This document shows, piece after piece, positions 53,427 to 60,195 of a stretch of 64,000 nt of DNA. The notes beneath the pieces were generated by a model. That model saw only the letters and a list, made by a program, of their open reading frames with translations, was not told where the DNA came from and made no database searches. This stretch comes from Erythrobacter sp. SDW2 (GTDB lineage Bacteria; Pseudomonadota; Alphaproteobacteria; Sphingomonadales; Sphingomonadaceae): contig NZ_CP090370.1 in assembly GCF_021431965.1 (NCBI RefSeq), positions 1,178,001 to 1,242,000 of the forward strand. The letters run 5' to 3'. Positions within the stretch are counted from its first letter, which is position 1; every line of letters starts with the position of its first letter. The position numbers and the translations under genes were made by a program.

Positions 53427-54047
53427 GTGGGCGAGCCTTCGCAATTCGCATTGCCATTGTCGCAAGGGCTCCCGGCCGATCCTTCGAGTATCGTCGTCGG
53501 CAACGCCAATGCGCGGATCATCGAAATCCTCGCCGAACCCAGCGCATGGCCCTTCGGTACGGCGATCCTGATGGGCCCGCCGCGTTCGGGCAAGTCGCTG
53601 CTGGGCCGGTGGTTCGCCGGCAAGGGGCTGGGCACAGTGATCGACGGGGCCGACCGTCAGGACGAGACGGACCTGTTCCATCGCTGGAACCGGGCGCAGG
53701 AAAGCGGCGAGAAGCTGCTTCTGATCGCCGATGGCGAGGGCTGGGAGATCGCGCTGCCCGATCTGCGCTCGCGACTGGGGGCGGCGCAGCATCTGGAAAT
53801 CGGCACGCCGGACGATGCCATGGTGGGCGAACTGATGCGCAGCCATGCCGCGCGGCTGGGGCTTGTGCTGGGCGAGGATGCGCTTACCTATCTCGTACCG
53901 CGGGCCACCCGCAGCTTTGCCGAGATCGAGAAGCTGGTCGCCGCCATCGACCGCCTCAGCCTCGAGCGCAAGTTGCCGCCGACCCTCGGTATCTGGCGCG
54001 ACGCGCTGGAGGCAGTCCAGGGTCCGGAGCAGGCACGCTTGCTCTGA
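53427..54047 (+). CDS. hdaA: DnaA regulatory inactivator HdaA/Hda homologue
   Basis: 206 residues, a DnaA-like AAA+ module without the DNA-binding domain. N-terminal 'SQFALPLSQGLPADP' includes a clamp-binding-like QxxLPL motif, Walker A is 'GPPRSGKSLLGRWFAG', Walker B 'KLLLIADGEGWEI', and sensor residues fall near 'PRATRSFAEIEKLVAAIDRL'. With the beta clamp it stimulates DnaA-ATP hydrolysis to prevent re-initiation. The start is a GTG at 53427. The Walker B acidic residue context is 'IADGEG' rather than the usual D-D/E, slightly divergent. Confidence 0.88.
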   Translation: MGEPSQFALPLSQGLPADPSSIVVGNANARIIEILAEPSAWPFGTAILMGPPRSGKSLLGRWFAGKGLGTVIDGADRQDETDLFHRWNRAQESGEKLLLIADGEGWEIALPDLRSRLGAAQHLEIGTPDDAMVGELMRSHAARLGLVLGEDALTYLVPRATRSFAEIEKLVAAIDRLSLERKLPPTLGIWRDALEAVQGPEQARLL

Positions 54048-54074
54048 GTGAAAAAAAGTGGGAGAATCCGGCCA

Positions 54075-54782
54075 ATGCTGAAAGGCCTGATCGACTATCT
54101 GGACTCAGTCCACGCCCGCGATCCCGCGCCGCGCACGCGGTGGGAGATTCTGCTGTATCCTGGCGTCCTGGCGCTCGGCCTGCACCGCGTGGCCCACTGG
54201 CTGTTCGAGGCGAGGATGTTCTTTCTCGCCCGTTTCGTCAACCATTTCAGCCGCTTCCTGACCGCGATCGACATCCATCCGGGTGCCAAGATCGGTAAGA
54301 ATTTCTTTATCGACCATGGCTTCACGGTGATCGGCGAGACGGCCGAGATCGGCGATAATGTCACCATCTACCAATGCGTCACGCTGGGCGGGACCAACCC
54401 GACCAATGGCGTCGGCGGAAAGCGCCACCCGACCATCTGCGACAATGTCATCATTGGCTCGGGCGCGCAGGTGATCGGGCCGATCACGGTGGGCAAACGG
54501 GCGCGGATCGGGGCCAATGCGGTGGTGATGGACGAAGTGCCCGAAGGAGCGACCATGATCGGCATGAAGGCCCGCTCGACGCTCGTCCCGGCCGAGGAAT
54601 GGGCCCGCGAGTTCATCCCCTACGGCACGCCGTGCGAGGATGCCGAGGGCAACCGGATCGACTGCTTCGAGAAGCTCGAAACCGAACTCAGGGATCTGCG
54701 CGGTGAAATCGCTGCCTTGCGCGCGGAGCGTGAAGGCGAGCGGCAGGACGAAGTGGCACGCCGCAGCGGGACCGATAGCTGA
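54075..54782 (+). CDS. cysE: Serine O-acetyltransferase (CysE/EpsC type)
   Basis: 235 residues. It acetylates serine for cysteine synthesis. N-terminal helices ('WEILLYPGVLALGLHRVAHW') precede a left-handed beta-helix of hexapeptide repeats: 'DIHPGAKIGKNFFIDHG' with catalytic His, 'VTIYQCVTLGGTNPTNG', 'GKRHPTICDNVIIGSGAQVI', 'GPITVGKRARIGANAVV'. The C-terminal 'LETELRDLRGEIAALRAERE' looks like a coiled coil. ATG 54075 is preferred for its GGGAGAA site. Stop overlaps the DUF2794 ATG (TGATG). Confidence 0.93.
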   Translation: MLKGLIDYLDSVHARDPAPRTRWEILLYPGVLALGLHRVAHWLFEARMFFLARFVNHFSRFLTAIDIHPGAKIGKNFFIDHGFTVIGETAEIGDNVTIYQCVTLGGTNPTNGVGGKRHPTICDNVIIGSGAQVIGPITVGKRARIGANAVVMDEVPEGATMIGMKARSTLVPAEEWAREFIPYGTPCEDAEGNRIDCFEKLETELRDLRGEIAALRAEREGERQDEVARRSGTDS

Positions 54783-55135
54783 TGAAGTCGGGCTTCGGCG
54801 ACACCGTCGTCGCGTTCCCCGGCAGGCAGCCCAACCAGGTCGGTTTCGCCCGCGAGGAACTCCAGCGCATTCTCGATCTCTACGGCCGCATGGTCGCCGC
54901 CGGCGAATGGCGCGATTACGCGATGGACTTCACCCGCGACGCCGCCAGCTTTGCCGCCTTCCGCCGCACCGCCGAACGGCCGCAAGCCCGGGTCGAGAAG
55001 CGCCCTTCGCTGCGAAACAAGCAGGGCATGTGGACCCTGTTCGGCGAACACGGCCAGGTGCTGAAGCGCGGTCATGACCTGGCGGGTGTGCTCGCTCCGA
55101 TGGAGCGGCGGCTGGTCAAGGCGGTGGGGGACTAG
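54782..55135 (+). CDS. DUF2794 domain-containing protein
   Basis: 117 residues with the DUF2794 pattern 'VGFAREELQRILDLYGRMVA', 'AGEWRDYAMDF', 'RDAASFAAFRRTAERPQARV' and 'KRPSLRNKQGMWTLFGEHGQ'. It is cytoplasmic, basic and alphaproteobacteria-restricted as far as I know; function unknown. It starts in the serine acetyltransferase stop codon. Convergent with the 130-residue membrane gene 3 nt away. Confidence 0.9.
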   Translation: MKSGFGDTVVAFPGRQPNQVGFAREELQRILDLYGRMVAAGEWRDYAMDFTRDAASFAAFRRTAERPQARVEKRPSLRNKQGMWTLFGEHGQVLKRGHDLAGVLAPMERRLVKAVGD

Positions 55136-55138
55136 CGG

Positions 55139-55531
55139 TCAGGCGCGCCTGTAGAGAAACGCGGTTGTGACGATCGAAGGCATGATCAGGCCCTTGAGGT
55201 AAGACAACGGATGGCGGCCGATGGTGAAGTCTGCCTCCACCATGCCGAAATGCGCCCAGTAATGGGTCCCGATCAGACTGCCGATGCAGAGCCACATCGT
55301 CCAAAGCGCAAAACGCTTGCCCAGAGCGACCAGGGTGAGGCTGACAATGATTCCCACCCGCAGCGAGGCCTGAACACGATTGTAGAGCGCGCTGCTGGAC
55401 TCCTCAGATCCACGCGCGAATTCGATCAGCATCGTGACGTGGTAGAAAATGAACAGGCCTGCCAAGGCGAGAATGATCAAGCGCGGGACCAGATGCGGTA
55501 GGCTTTTGGGCCGCGCGGCAAGAGTGTTCAT
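55139..55531 (-). CDS. Uncharacterised four-helix membrane protein
   Basis: 130 residues from ATG 55531, chosen for an AGGAGG ribosome-binding site 8 nt upstream (an ATG 7 codons earlier lacks one). Hydrophobic segments: 'LIILALAGLFIFYHVTMLI', 'VGIIVSLTLVALGKRFALWT', 'MWLCIGSLIGTHYWAHFG' and 'GLIMPSIVTTAFLY'. No family recognised. Its promoter region holds a 34-bp near-perfect palindrome, so it is probably under tight control by a dimeric repressor. Confidence 0.75.
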   Translation of the reverse strand: MNTLAARPKSLPHLVPRLIILALAGLFIFYHVTMLIEFARGSEESSSALYNRVQASLRVGIIVSLTLVALGKRFALWTMWLCIGSLIGTHYWAHFGMVEADFTIGRHPLSYLKGLIMPSIVTTAFLYRRA

Positions 55532-55573
55532 CGTCCGTGCCTCCTGCTCCATTGTCTGATGACCGGAGGGCTA

Positions 55574-55607
55574 CATCTAGTGTATTGCTGTGTCAATGCA
55601 CTAGATG
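55574..55607 (-). promoter_or_regulatory. 34-bp palindromic operator overlapping a TTGACA box
   Basis: CATCTAGTG (55574-55582) and CACTAGATG (55599-55607) are perfect inverted arms, extended inward by ATTG/CAAT with a single mismatch. On the minus strand TTGACA lies inside it at the expected -35 position relative to the 55531 start. It is typical of TetR- or GntR-class operators; no such regulator is adjacent. Confidence 0.6.
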
Positions 55608-55684
55608 ACATGGGTAGCTGGTTGCAAAAAAGGGCTCCACCGCGTTGCTGCGGCAGAGCCCCTCTTGAAGATGGTGGCGAAAGC

Positions 55685-56617
55685 TTACCCCCGCGTGCTG
55701 GTCGGGACGCCTGCGCCCAGTACCTTCTGCATGGCCTTGAGGATATTGCCCGACTGCTCGCTGCCGCTCTGCGGGGCGGTGAGGTTGGAGAAGTCGCTGA
55801 TCTTGTCCCAGTTGGCGGCGAAGCCTTCGACCGTGCGGTCTTCCTCGCGCAGCCAGACGGCGTCGTTCATGACGGTCCAGGCGCTGTGATAGCCGCCCGC
55901 GCCCGCGCCAACGATGGCGTTGGTCGGCGCATCCTCGCTGACGAGGAACAGCGCGGCCGGCACGACATTGACCGGGTCGAACAGCTTGAAGGCTTCTTCG
56001 GGGAACAGGTCCTCGGTCATGCGCGTACCGGCGACCGGGCTCAGCGTGTTGACCTTGATGTTGTACTTCGCGCCTTCGAGCTGCAACGTCTTGGTCAGGC
56101 CGGCGAGACCGAGCTTGGCCGCACCGTAGTTGGCCTGGCCGAAGTTGCCGAACAGGCCGGTGCTGCTGGCGGTCATCAGGATGCGGCCATAGGCCTGCTC
56201 GCGCATCAGTTCCCAACATGCCTTGGTGACCATGGCCGAGCCGGTCAGGTGGACCTTGAGCACGAATTCGAAGTCTTCCGGGGTCATCTTGGCGAAGGTC
56301 TTGTCGCGCAACACGCCGGCGTTGTTGATGAGGACATGCACGCCGCCCCACTTCTGCTTGGCGTCGGCGACCATCTTTTCCATCTGCTCGAATTCGGTGA
56401 CGCTGCCGCCGTTCGACATGGCTTCGCCGCCCATCGCCTCGATCTCCTCGACCACCTTCAGCGCCATGTCGGAATGGCCGGTGCCGTCGCGGGCGCCGCC
56501 GAGGTCGTTGACCACGACCTTCGCGCCGCGGCGGGCGAGTTCGAGCGCATACTCGCGGCCCAGGCCGCCGCCGGCACCGGTGACGATGGCAACCTTGTCC
56601 TTGAACGAAATGGTCAT
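55685..56617 (-). CDS. SDR oxidoreductase, MFE-2/17-beta-HSD4 dehydrogenase-like
   Basis: 310 residues. Cofactor loop 'VAIVTGAGGGLGREYALELA', then 'KVVVNDLGGARDGTGHSDMA', a stretch seen in peroxisomal multifunctional-enzyme type 2 dehydrogenases, catalytic Ser in 'TASSTGLFGN' and Tyr/Lys in 'YGAAKLG'. In that group the enzyme oxidises (3R)-hydroxyacyl-CoA. The C-terminal 80 residues are longer than in minimal SDRs. 'AGGAGGACATCGCC' precedes the ATG. Monocistronic by appearance. Fatty-acid or steroid-like side-chain oxidation is plausible but not shown. Confidence 0.9.
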   Translation of the reverse strand: MTISFKDKVAIVTGAGGGLGREYALELARRGAKVVVNDLGGARDGTGHSDMALKVVEEIEAMGGEAMSNGGSVTEFEQMEKMVADAKQKWGGVHVLINNAGVLRDKTFAKMTPEDFEFVLKVHLTGSAMVTKACWELMREQAYGRILMTASSTGLFGNFGQANYGAAKLGLAGLTKTLQLEGAKYNIKVNTLSPVAGTRMTEDLFPEEAFKLFDPVNVVPAALFLVSEDAPTNAIVGAGAGGYHSAWTVMNDAVWLREEDRTVEGFAANWDKISDFSNLTAPQSGSEQSGNILKAMQKVLGAGVPTSTRG

Positions 56618-56764
56618 GGCGATGTCCTCCTGAAAGACGTTGAAAGGGGTTTTGCGGACTTTACGTGTCCGTCAAGCTGGCGGCTGGGTGGCACTTTCGC
56701 TGGTGCGTTGCAACACGCAATTCGGTTACCTAGCGTGCCGTAGGGGCAGGGCGGTTTCTCGCTG

Positions 56765-57433
56765 TTACAATCGTTCGAGCGCGGGCAACAATTGGTCGAA
56801 TCGCTCGATCACCGCGTCCCCGCCGAGCTCGTGCGGGGCCATGTCGCAATAGCCATAGGCGGCCACCACCACCGGCACATCGGCGCCCTTGGCCGCTGCC
56901 ACATCATAGCTCGAATCGCCGACGAAAGCGAACGAGCCGCCTCCGCACCGCTTGCGCGCCTCGATGACGGCATCGGGTTTGGGCTTCGCATTCCCCTTGC
57001 CCATGGTGTCGCCGCCGATGATCGTGACGAAGCGATCGGCGAGGCCCAAAGTGGCGAGGACGCCGGTGGCGAATTCCTCGAACTTGTTGGTCACCACCGC
57101 CATCTGCACGCCCCTGGCGGCCAGCTCCTCCAGCGCCTGCTCGACCCCCGGATAGGGCCGCGAATGGACCGCATTGTTGGCGGCGTAATATTTGAGCATT
57201 TCCTTGTAGAGCGGCTTGAACTCGTCTTCCGGCATGCCGCCCTGCTGTTCCACGGCTCGGGCCAGCATGATCTTGGCCCCGCCGCCGATCAGGTCCTTGG
57301 AACTGTCCACCGGCACCGGCTTGAACCCGCCGAGTTCCAGCGCATGGTTCACCGCCATGCCGAGGTCGCGATAGGTATCGAGCAAGGTGCCGTCGAGATC
57401 GAAGCCCACGGCGCTGAAGCGGAAATCGGTCAT
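56765..57433 (-). CDS. gph: Phosphoglycolate phosphatase-like HAD hydrolase
   Basis: 222 residues. HAD motif I 'GFDLDGTLLDTYRDL' (nucleophile Asp), motif II Thr in 'AVVTNKF', motif III Lys in 'NAKPKPD' and motif IV 'FVGDSSYDVAAAKGA'. The cap domain is helical (about residues 20-85). It likely removes 2-phosphoglycolate formed in DNA repair or other phosphoesters. The ATG at 57433 begins the hydrophobic motif I strand at the usual distance; no strong ribosome-binding site is visible. Divergent from glmU with 61 nt between starts. Confidence 0.9.
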   Translation of the reverse strand: MTDFRFSAVGFDLDGTLLDTYRDLGMAVNHALELGGFKPVPVDSSKDLIGGGAKIMLARAVEQQGGMPEDEFKPLYKEMLKYYAANNAVHSRPYPGVEQALEELAARGVQMAVVTNKFEEFATGVLATLGLADRFVTIIGGDTMGKGNAKPKPDAVIEARKRCGGGSFAFVGDSSYDVAAAKGADVPVVVAAYGYCDMAPHELGGDAVIERFDQLLPALERL

Positions 57434-57494
57434 GCGGCACGCGATGCCGCCATGCTCTGGAAACTGCAACACATTGCTGGCAAAGGGCAGTGCC

Positions 57495-58859
57495 ATGACC
57501 AGAACCCGCGAATTCGCCGCCGTCATCCTCGCCGCAGGCAAGGGCACCCGCATGAAATCCGACCTGCACAAGGTCCTCCACCCGATTGCCGGGCGGGCGA
57601 TGCTCGATCACCTGATGGCCTCGGTCGACGCGCTGGCTCCGGCGCACAAGATCGTGGTTGTCGGCGCCGGGCGCGAACAGCTCGAGGCCGCGGTCCAGGG
57701 GCGGGCGAAGACCTGCCTGCAGGAACCGCAGCATGGCACCGGCCACGCGGTGCAGCAGGCCGAGGGCGATCTGGCGGGGTACGACGGCGATGTGCTGATC
57801 CTCTATGGCGATGTGCCCTTCGTGCGCACAGCGACGATGGAGATGATGCTCGACCGGCTCCATGCCGAGGATGCCCCCGCCGTGGTCGTGCTCGGCTTCG
57901 AGCCGGACGACGCGCTGCAATATGGCCGCGTGATCGCCGACGATGCCGGGCGCATCGCCAAGATGGTCGAATTCAAGGACGCCAGCGACGAGGAACGCGC
58001 CTGCCGCCTGTGTAATTCCGGCCTGATGGCGGTGCGCGGAAAGGACCTGTTCGACCTTCTTCGCCGGGTCGGCAACGACAATGCGCAAGGCGAGTACTAC
58101 CTCGTCGATATCGTCAACATCGCCCGCGGCGACGGCCGCCACAGCGCGGTGGTGGTGACGGACGACCCGGGCGAGGTGATGGGCATCAACTCCCGCGCCG
58201 AACTCGCCGCCGCCGAAGCGCAGTGGCAGCAGTTCAAGCGCGAGGAAGCTATGGCCGCCGGGGTCAGCCTCAAGGCGCCGGAGACGGTGTTCTTCAGCTG
58301 GGACACCGAACTGGGCCGCGATGTTGTGGTTGAACCAAATGTGGTCTTCGGCCCCGGCGTGAAAGTCGCCGATCACGCCAGAATCCGCGCCTTCAGCCAT
58401 CTCGAAGGGGCGACCGTGGGCGAGGGCTGCGAGGTCGGCCCCTATGCCCGCCTGCGGCCCGGCGCGGTGCTGATGAAGGGCAGCAAGATCGGCAATTTCG
58501 TCGAGATGAAGAAGGCCACGCTGGGCGAAGGGGCCAAGGCCAACCACCTCACCTATCTGGGCGATGCCACGATCGGGGCGGGCGCCAACATCGGCGCGGG
58601 GACCATCACTTGCAACTATGACGGCTATTTCAAATACCAGACCGTGATCGGCGAGCGGGCCTTCGTCGGCTCCAACAGCGCGCTGGTTGCCCCTGTCACC
58701 ATCGGCCGCGATGCGATTGTCGCGGCAGGCAGCACCGTCACCCGCGATGTGGCGGACGGCGAACTGCGCATGGAAAGGGCCGAGCAATCCGTAAAGCCGG
58801 GCTGGGCCGACCGCTTTCACGATGCGATGAAAAAGAAGAAGGCGGCAGAGAAGAAGTGA
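57495..58859 (+). CDS. glmU: Bifunctional UDP-GlcNAc pyrophosphorylase/glucosamine-1-P acetyltransferase GlmU
   Basis: 454 residues, full length. The N-terminal uridyltransferase domain has 'AVILAAGKGTRMKSDLHKVL', 'EPQHGTGHAVQQAEG' and 'LILYGDVPFVR'; the C-terminal beta-helix acetyltransferase domain starts near residue 255, with 'RLRPGAVLMKGSKIGNFVEM', 'KKATLGEGAKANHLTYLGDA' and 'GAGTITCNYDGYFKYQTVIG'. It makes UDP-GlcNAc for peptidoglycan and lipid A. Followed by a palindromic repeat rather than a terminator. Confidence 0.97.
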   Translation: MTRTREFAAVILAAGKGTRMKSDLHKVLHPIAGRAMLDHLMASVDALAPAHKIVVVGAGREQLEAAVQGRAKTCLQEPQHGTGHAVQQAEGDLAGYDGDVLILYGDVPFVRTATMEMMLDRLHAEDAPAVVVLGFEPDDALQYGRVIADDAGRIAKMVEFKDASDEERACRLCNSGLMAVRGKDLFDLLRRVGNDNAQGEYYLVDIVNIARGDGRHSAVVVTDDPGEVMGINSRAELAAAEAQWQQFKREEAMAAGVSLKAPETVFFSWDTELGRDVVVEPNVVFGPGVKVADHARIRAFSHLEGATVGEGCEVGPYARLRPGAVLMKGSKIGNFVEMKKATLGEGAKANHLTYLGDATIGAGANIGAGTITCNYDGYFKYQTVIGERAFVGSNSALVAPVTIGRDAIVAAGSTVTRDVADGELRMERAEQSVKPGWADRFHDAMKKKKAAEKK

Positions 58860-58868
58860 CCCCCCCTT

Positions 58869-58947
58869 CGTCAACCCAGCGGAAGCTGGGATCTGTCTCC
58901 GGCATGGCACAGCCCCGTCAGCGCTCCCGGCTTTCGCTGGGATGACG
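58869..58947. repeat. Divergent copy of the 'GTCATCCCAGC' palindromic repeat
   Basis: CCCAGC-GGAA-GCTGGG on the left and CCCGGC-TTTC-GCTGGG on the right, ending GGGATGACG, arranged as in the 28761 copy. Its right end contains the ATG (58942) of the HNH gene. Confidence 0.8.
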
Positions 58948-59208
58948 GACACCTCGACCTGCTGGCTCTGCCATCGTCCGTTCGAGACGTTGCAGCAATG
59001 GCACCACACCGTGCCCAAGGCCAAGAAGGGGCGTGACACCGTCCCGGTCCATCCGATCTGCCACAAAGCGATCCATGCCTGCTTTACCAATGCCGAACTG
59101 AAACGCTTCGGCGCTGATCGCGAGCGCTTGCTGGAAAGCGATCAGCTGGCGCGGTTCGTCAACTGGGTCGCGGGAAAGCCGCCTGATTTCAACGCACCCT
59201 ATCGCTGA
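58942..59208 (+). CDS. Small HNH-like zinc protein
   Basis: 88 residues. 'CWLCHRPFETLQQWHHTVPK' and 'HPICHKAIHACF' give the CxxC...HH...H/C pattern of HNH nucleases with a structural zinc. It is short, so it may be a stand-alone HNH nuclease or a non-catalytic relative. The first codons come from the end of a palindromic repeat, and no ribosome-binding site is evident, so the true N-terminus is uncertain; the conserved part begins by residue 6. Nothing nearby indicates a restriction or phage system. Confidence 0.75.
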   Translation: MTDTSTCWLCHRPFETLQQWHHTVPKAKKGRDTVPVHPICHKAIHACFTNAELKRFGADRERLLESDQLARFVNWVAGKPPDFNAPYR

Positions 59209-59300
59209 AAAAGTCGGTTGCGTTACGAGATGTTAATTTTCGGAGGCTAAACGTTCACCCAATTATCCGAGGGTTCCTTCCGGTCGCACGGAACTGACAG

Positions 59301-59639
59301 TTGGACACCAAACGGATTATGGAACGACGCACTTATCCCCGCATCACGATTTTTTCCAAGGCTGGATTGCGCGATGGCAAGACGCCACAGGACATCCTGC
59401 TGCTCGATATGTCGCGCACCGGGGCAAGGATTCTGGTGGGAGAAGGGCAGTCGCTCGCGCTGGGCCAGCTGATTGCCATCAAGCTGGGCGTGCTGCCCAG
59501 CTTTGTCGGGCGGGTGACACGGACCGAGGGTCGGGTGTTCGGCATAGCCCTGGTCGACAAGCTTCACCCGACGGTGGTGGAAAGCGCTCGGCAGTATTGC
59601 CGTGGCGGAGAACTGGGCGAGCTCGCACGCGCACCTTGA
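59301..59639 (+). CDS. PilZ domain-containing protein
   Basis: 112 residues. 'RRTYPRITIFSKAG' corresponds to the PilZ RxxxR cyclic-di-GMP motif, though reading R-R-x-x-x-R, and 'LLDMSRTGARIL' to (D/N)xSxxG. The domain fills almost the whole protein, so it would act as a stand-alone c-di-GMP adaptor. The start is a TTG at 59301; an ATG at 59319 would trim six residues and keep the motif. Convergent with the DUF1153 gene. Confidence 0.85.
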   Translation: MDTKRIMERRTYPRITIFSKAGLRDGKTPQDILLLDMSRTGARILVGEGQSLALGQLIAIKLGVLPSFVGRVTRTEGRVFGIALVDKLHPTVVESARQYCRGGELGELARAP

Positions 59640-59762
59640 GTTATCGCCGAATTGCAGCATAGCCGCCCGCTTCCGTTGCGCCGTACCGAACAGGGGGGAC
59701 GGGGCAGCGCGGGGAAACGGGCGACCAGCCGGGTACCGAGCGGGTCCGCCCAGGAATGCGGG

Positions 59763-60014
59763 TCAACTCGGTTCGAACTCCCTTTTGCGTTTGGACGGGG
59801 TGGCTTCGGCGCGGTCGAACTTCTGTTCCCAGGTGTCGAATTCCTTACGGCTCAGCAGATAGCGCCAGCGTGCCTCGTCAAAGGTAATCAGCCTGTCGCG
59901 CACCGCCTTGACGACCTCGCGCTTGCGGCTGTCGGACCAATGGATGTCATGGCTTTCCGGCAGGCCCGCGCGCTTGATGCGAGAGGCGATGGTTTCGTGT
60001 GGGGGATAGGGCAT
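59763..60014 (-). CDS. DUF1153 / SciP-like protein
   Basis: 83 residues. The core 'DIHWSDSRKREVVKAVRDRL' followed by 'ITFDEARWRYLLSRKEFDTW' matches DUF1153, the family that includes Caulobacter SciP, an inhibitor of CtrA-dependent transcription. The usual N-terminal 'LP' elements are partly retained ('AGLPESHD'). 'CAGGAGATGACAA' precedes the ATG. A cell-cycle regulatory role is inferred from family only; whether this is the SciP orthologue or a paralogue cannot be told. Confidence 0.85.
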   Translation of the reverse strand: MPYPPHETIASRIKRAGLPESHDIHWSDSRKREVVKAVRDRLITFDEARWRYLLSRKEFDTWEQKFDRAEATPSKRKREFEPS

Positions 60015-60138
60015 TTGTCATCTCCTGCGTTGGCCCCCTGTCCGAGCCGAATCTTGCTGAGTTGACTTAATTTCGTCTTTCCAAGTGGAGTCAGCGCCGG
60101 GTTTACCATCCGGGTTGAGGCTGGGATGCGATGAAACG

Positions 60139-60168
60139 AGAAAGGGCGGCCCATTTGGACCGCCCTTC
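60139..60168 (-). terminator. Terminator of the S9 peptidase gene
   Basis: On the minus strand AAGGGCGGTCC-AAAT-GGGCCGCCCTT, with G-U pairs, is followed by TCTC after two stem T residues. It lies 27 nt beyond the peptidase stop. Confidence 0.65.
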
Positions 60169-60195
60169 CATGTATTTCACCGATCGCGCGGGGAA

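Noticed and set aside
56904-59090. Open frame of about 728 codons covering gph and glmU
   Set aside because: It crosses two well-defined genes and the intergenic repeat; translation shows no domain.
58942-59208. HNH protein as part of a defence or restriction island
   Set aside because: Neighbours are glmU and a PilZ protein; no methylase, helicase or phage genes nearby.
59640-59762. Possible tRNA or small RNA in the PilZ-DUF1153 gap
   Set aside because: The GC-rich stretch contains no T-arm consensus or CCA-adjacent acceptor pairing and no terminator; it is only 123 nt between convergent genes.
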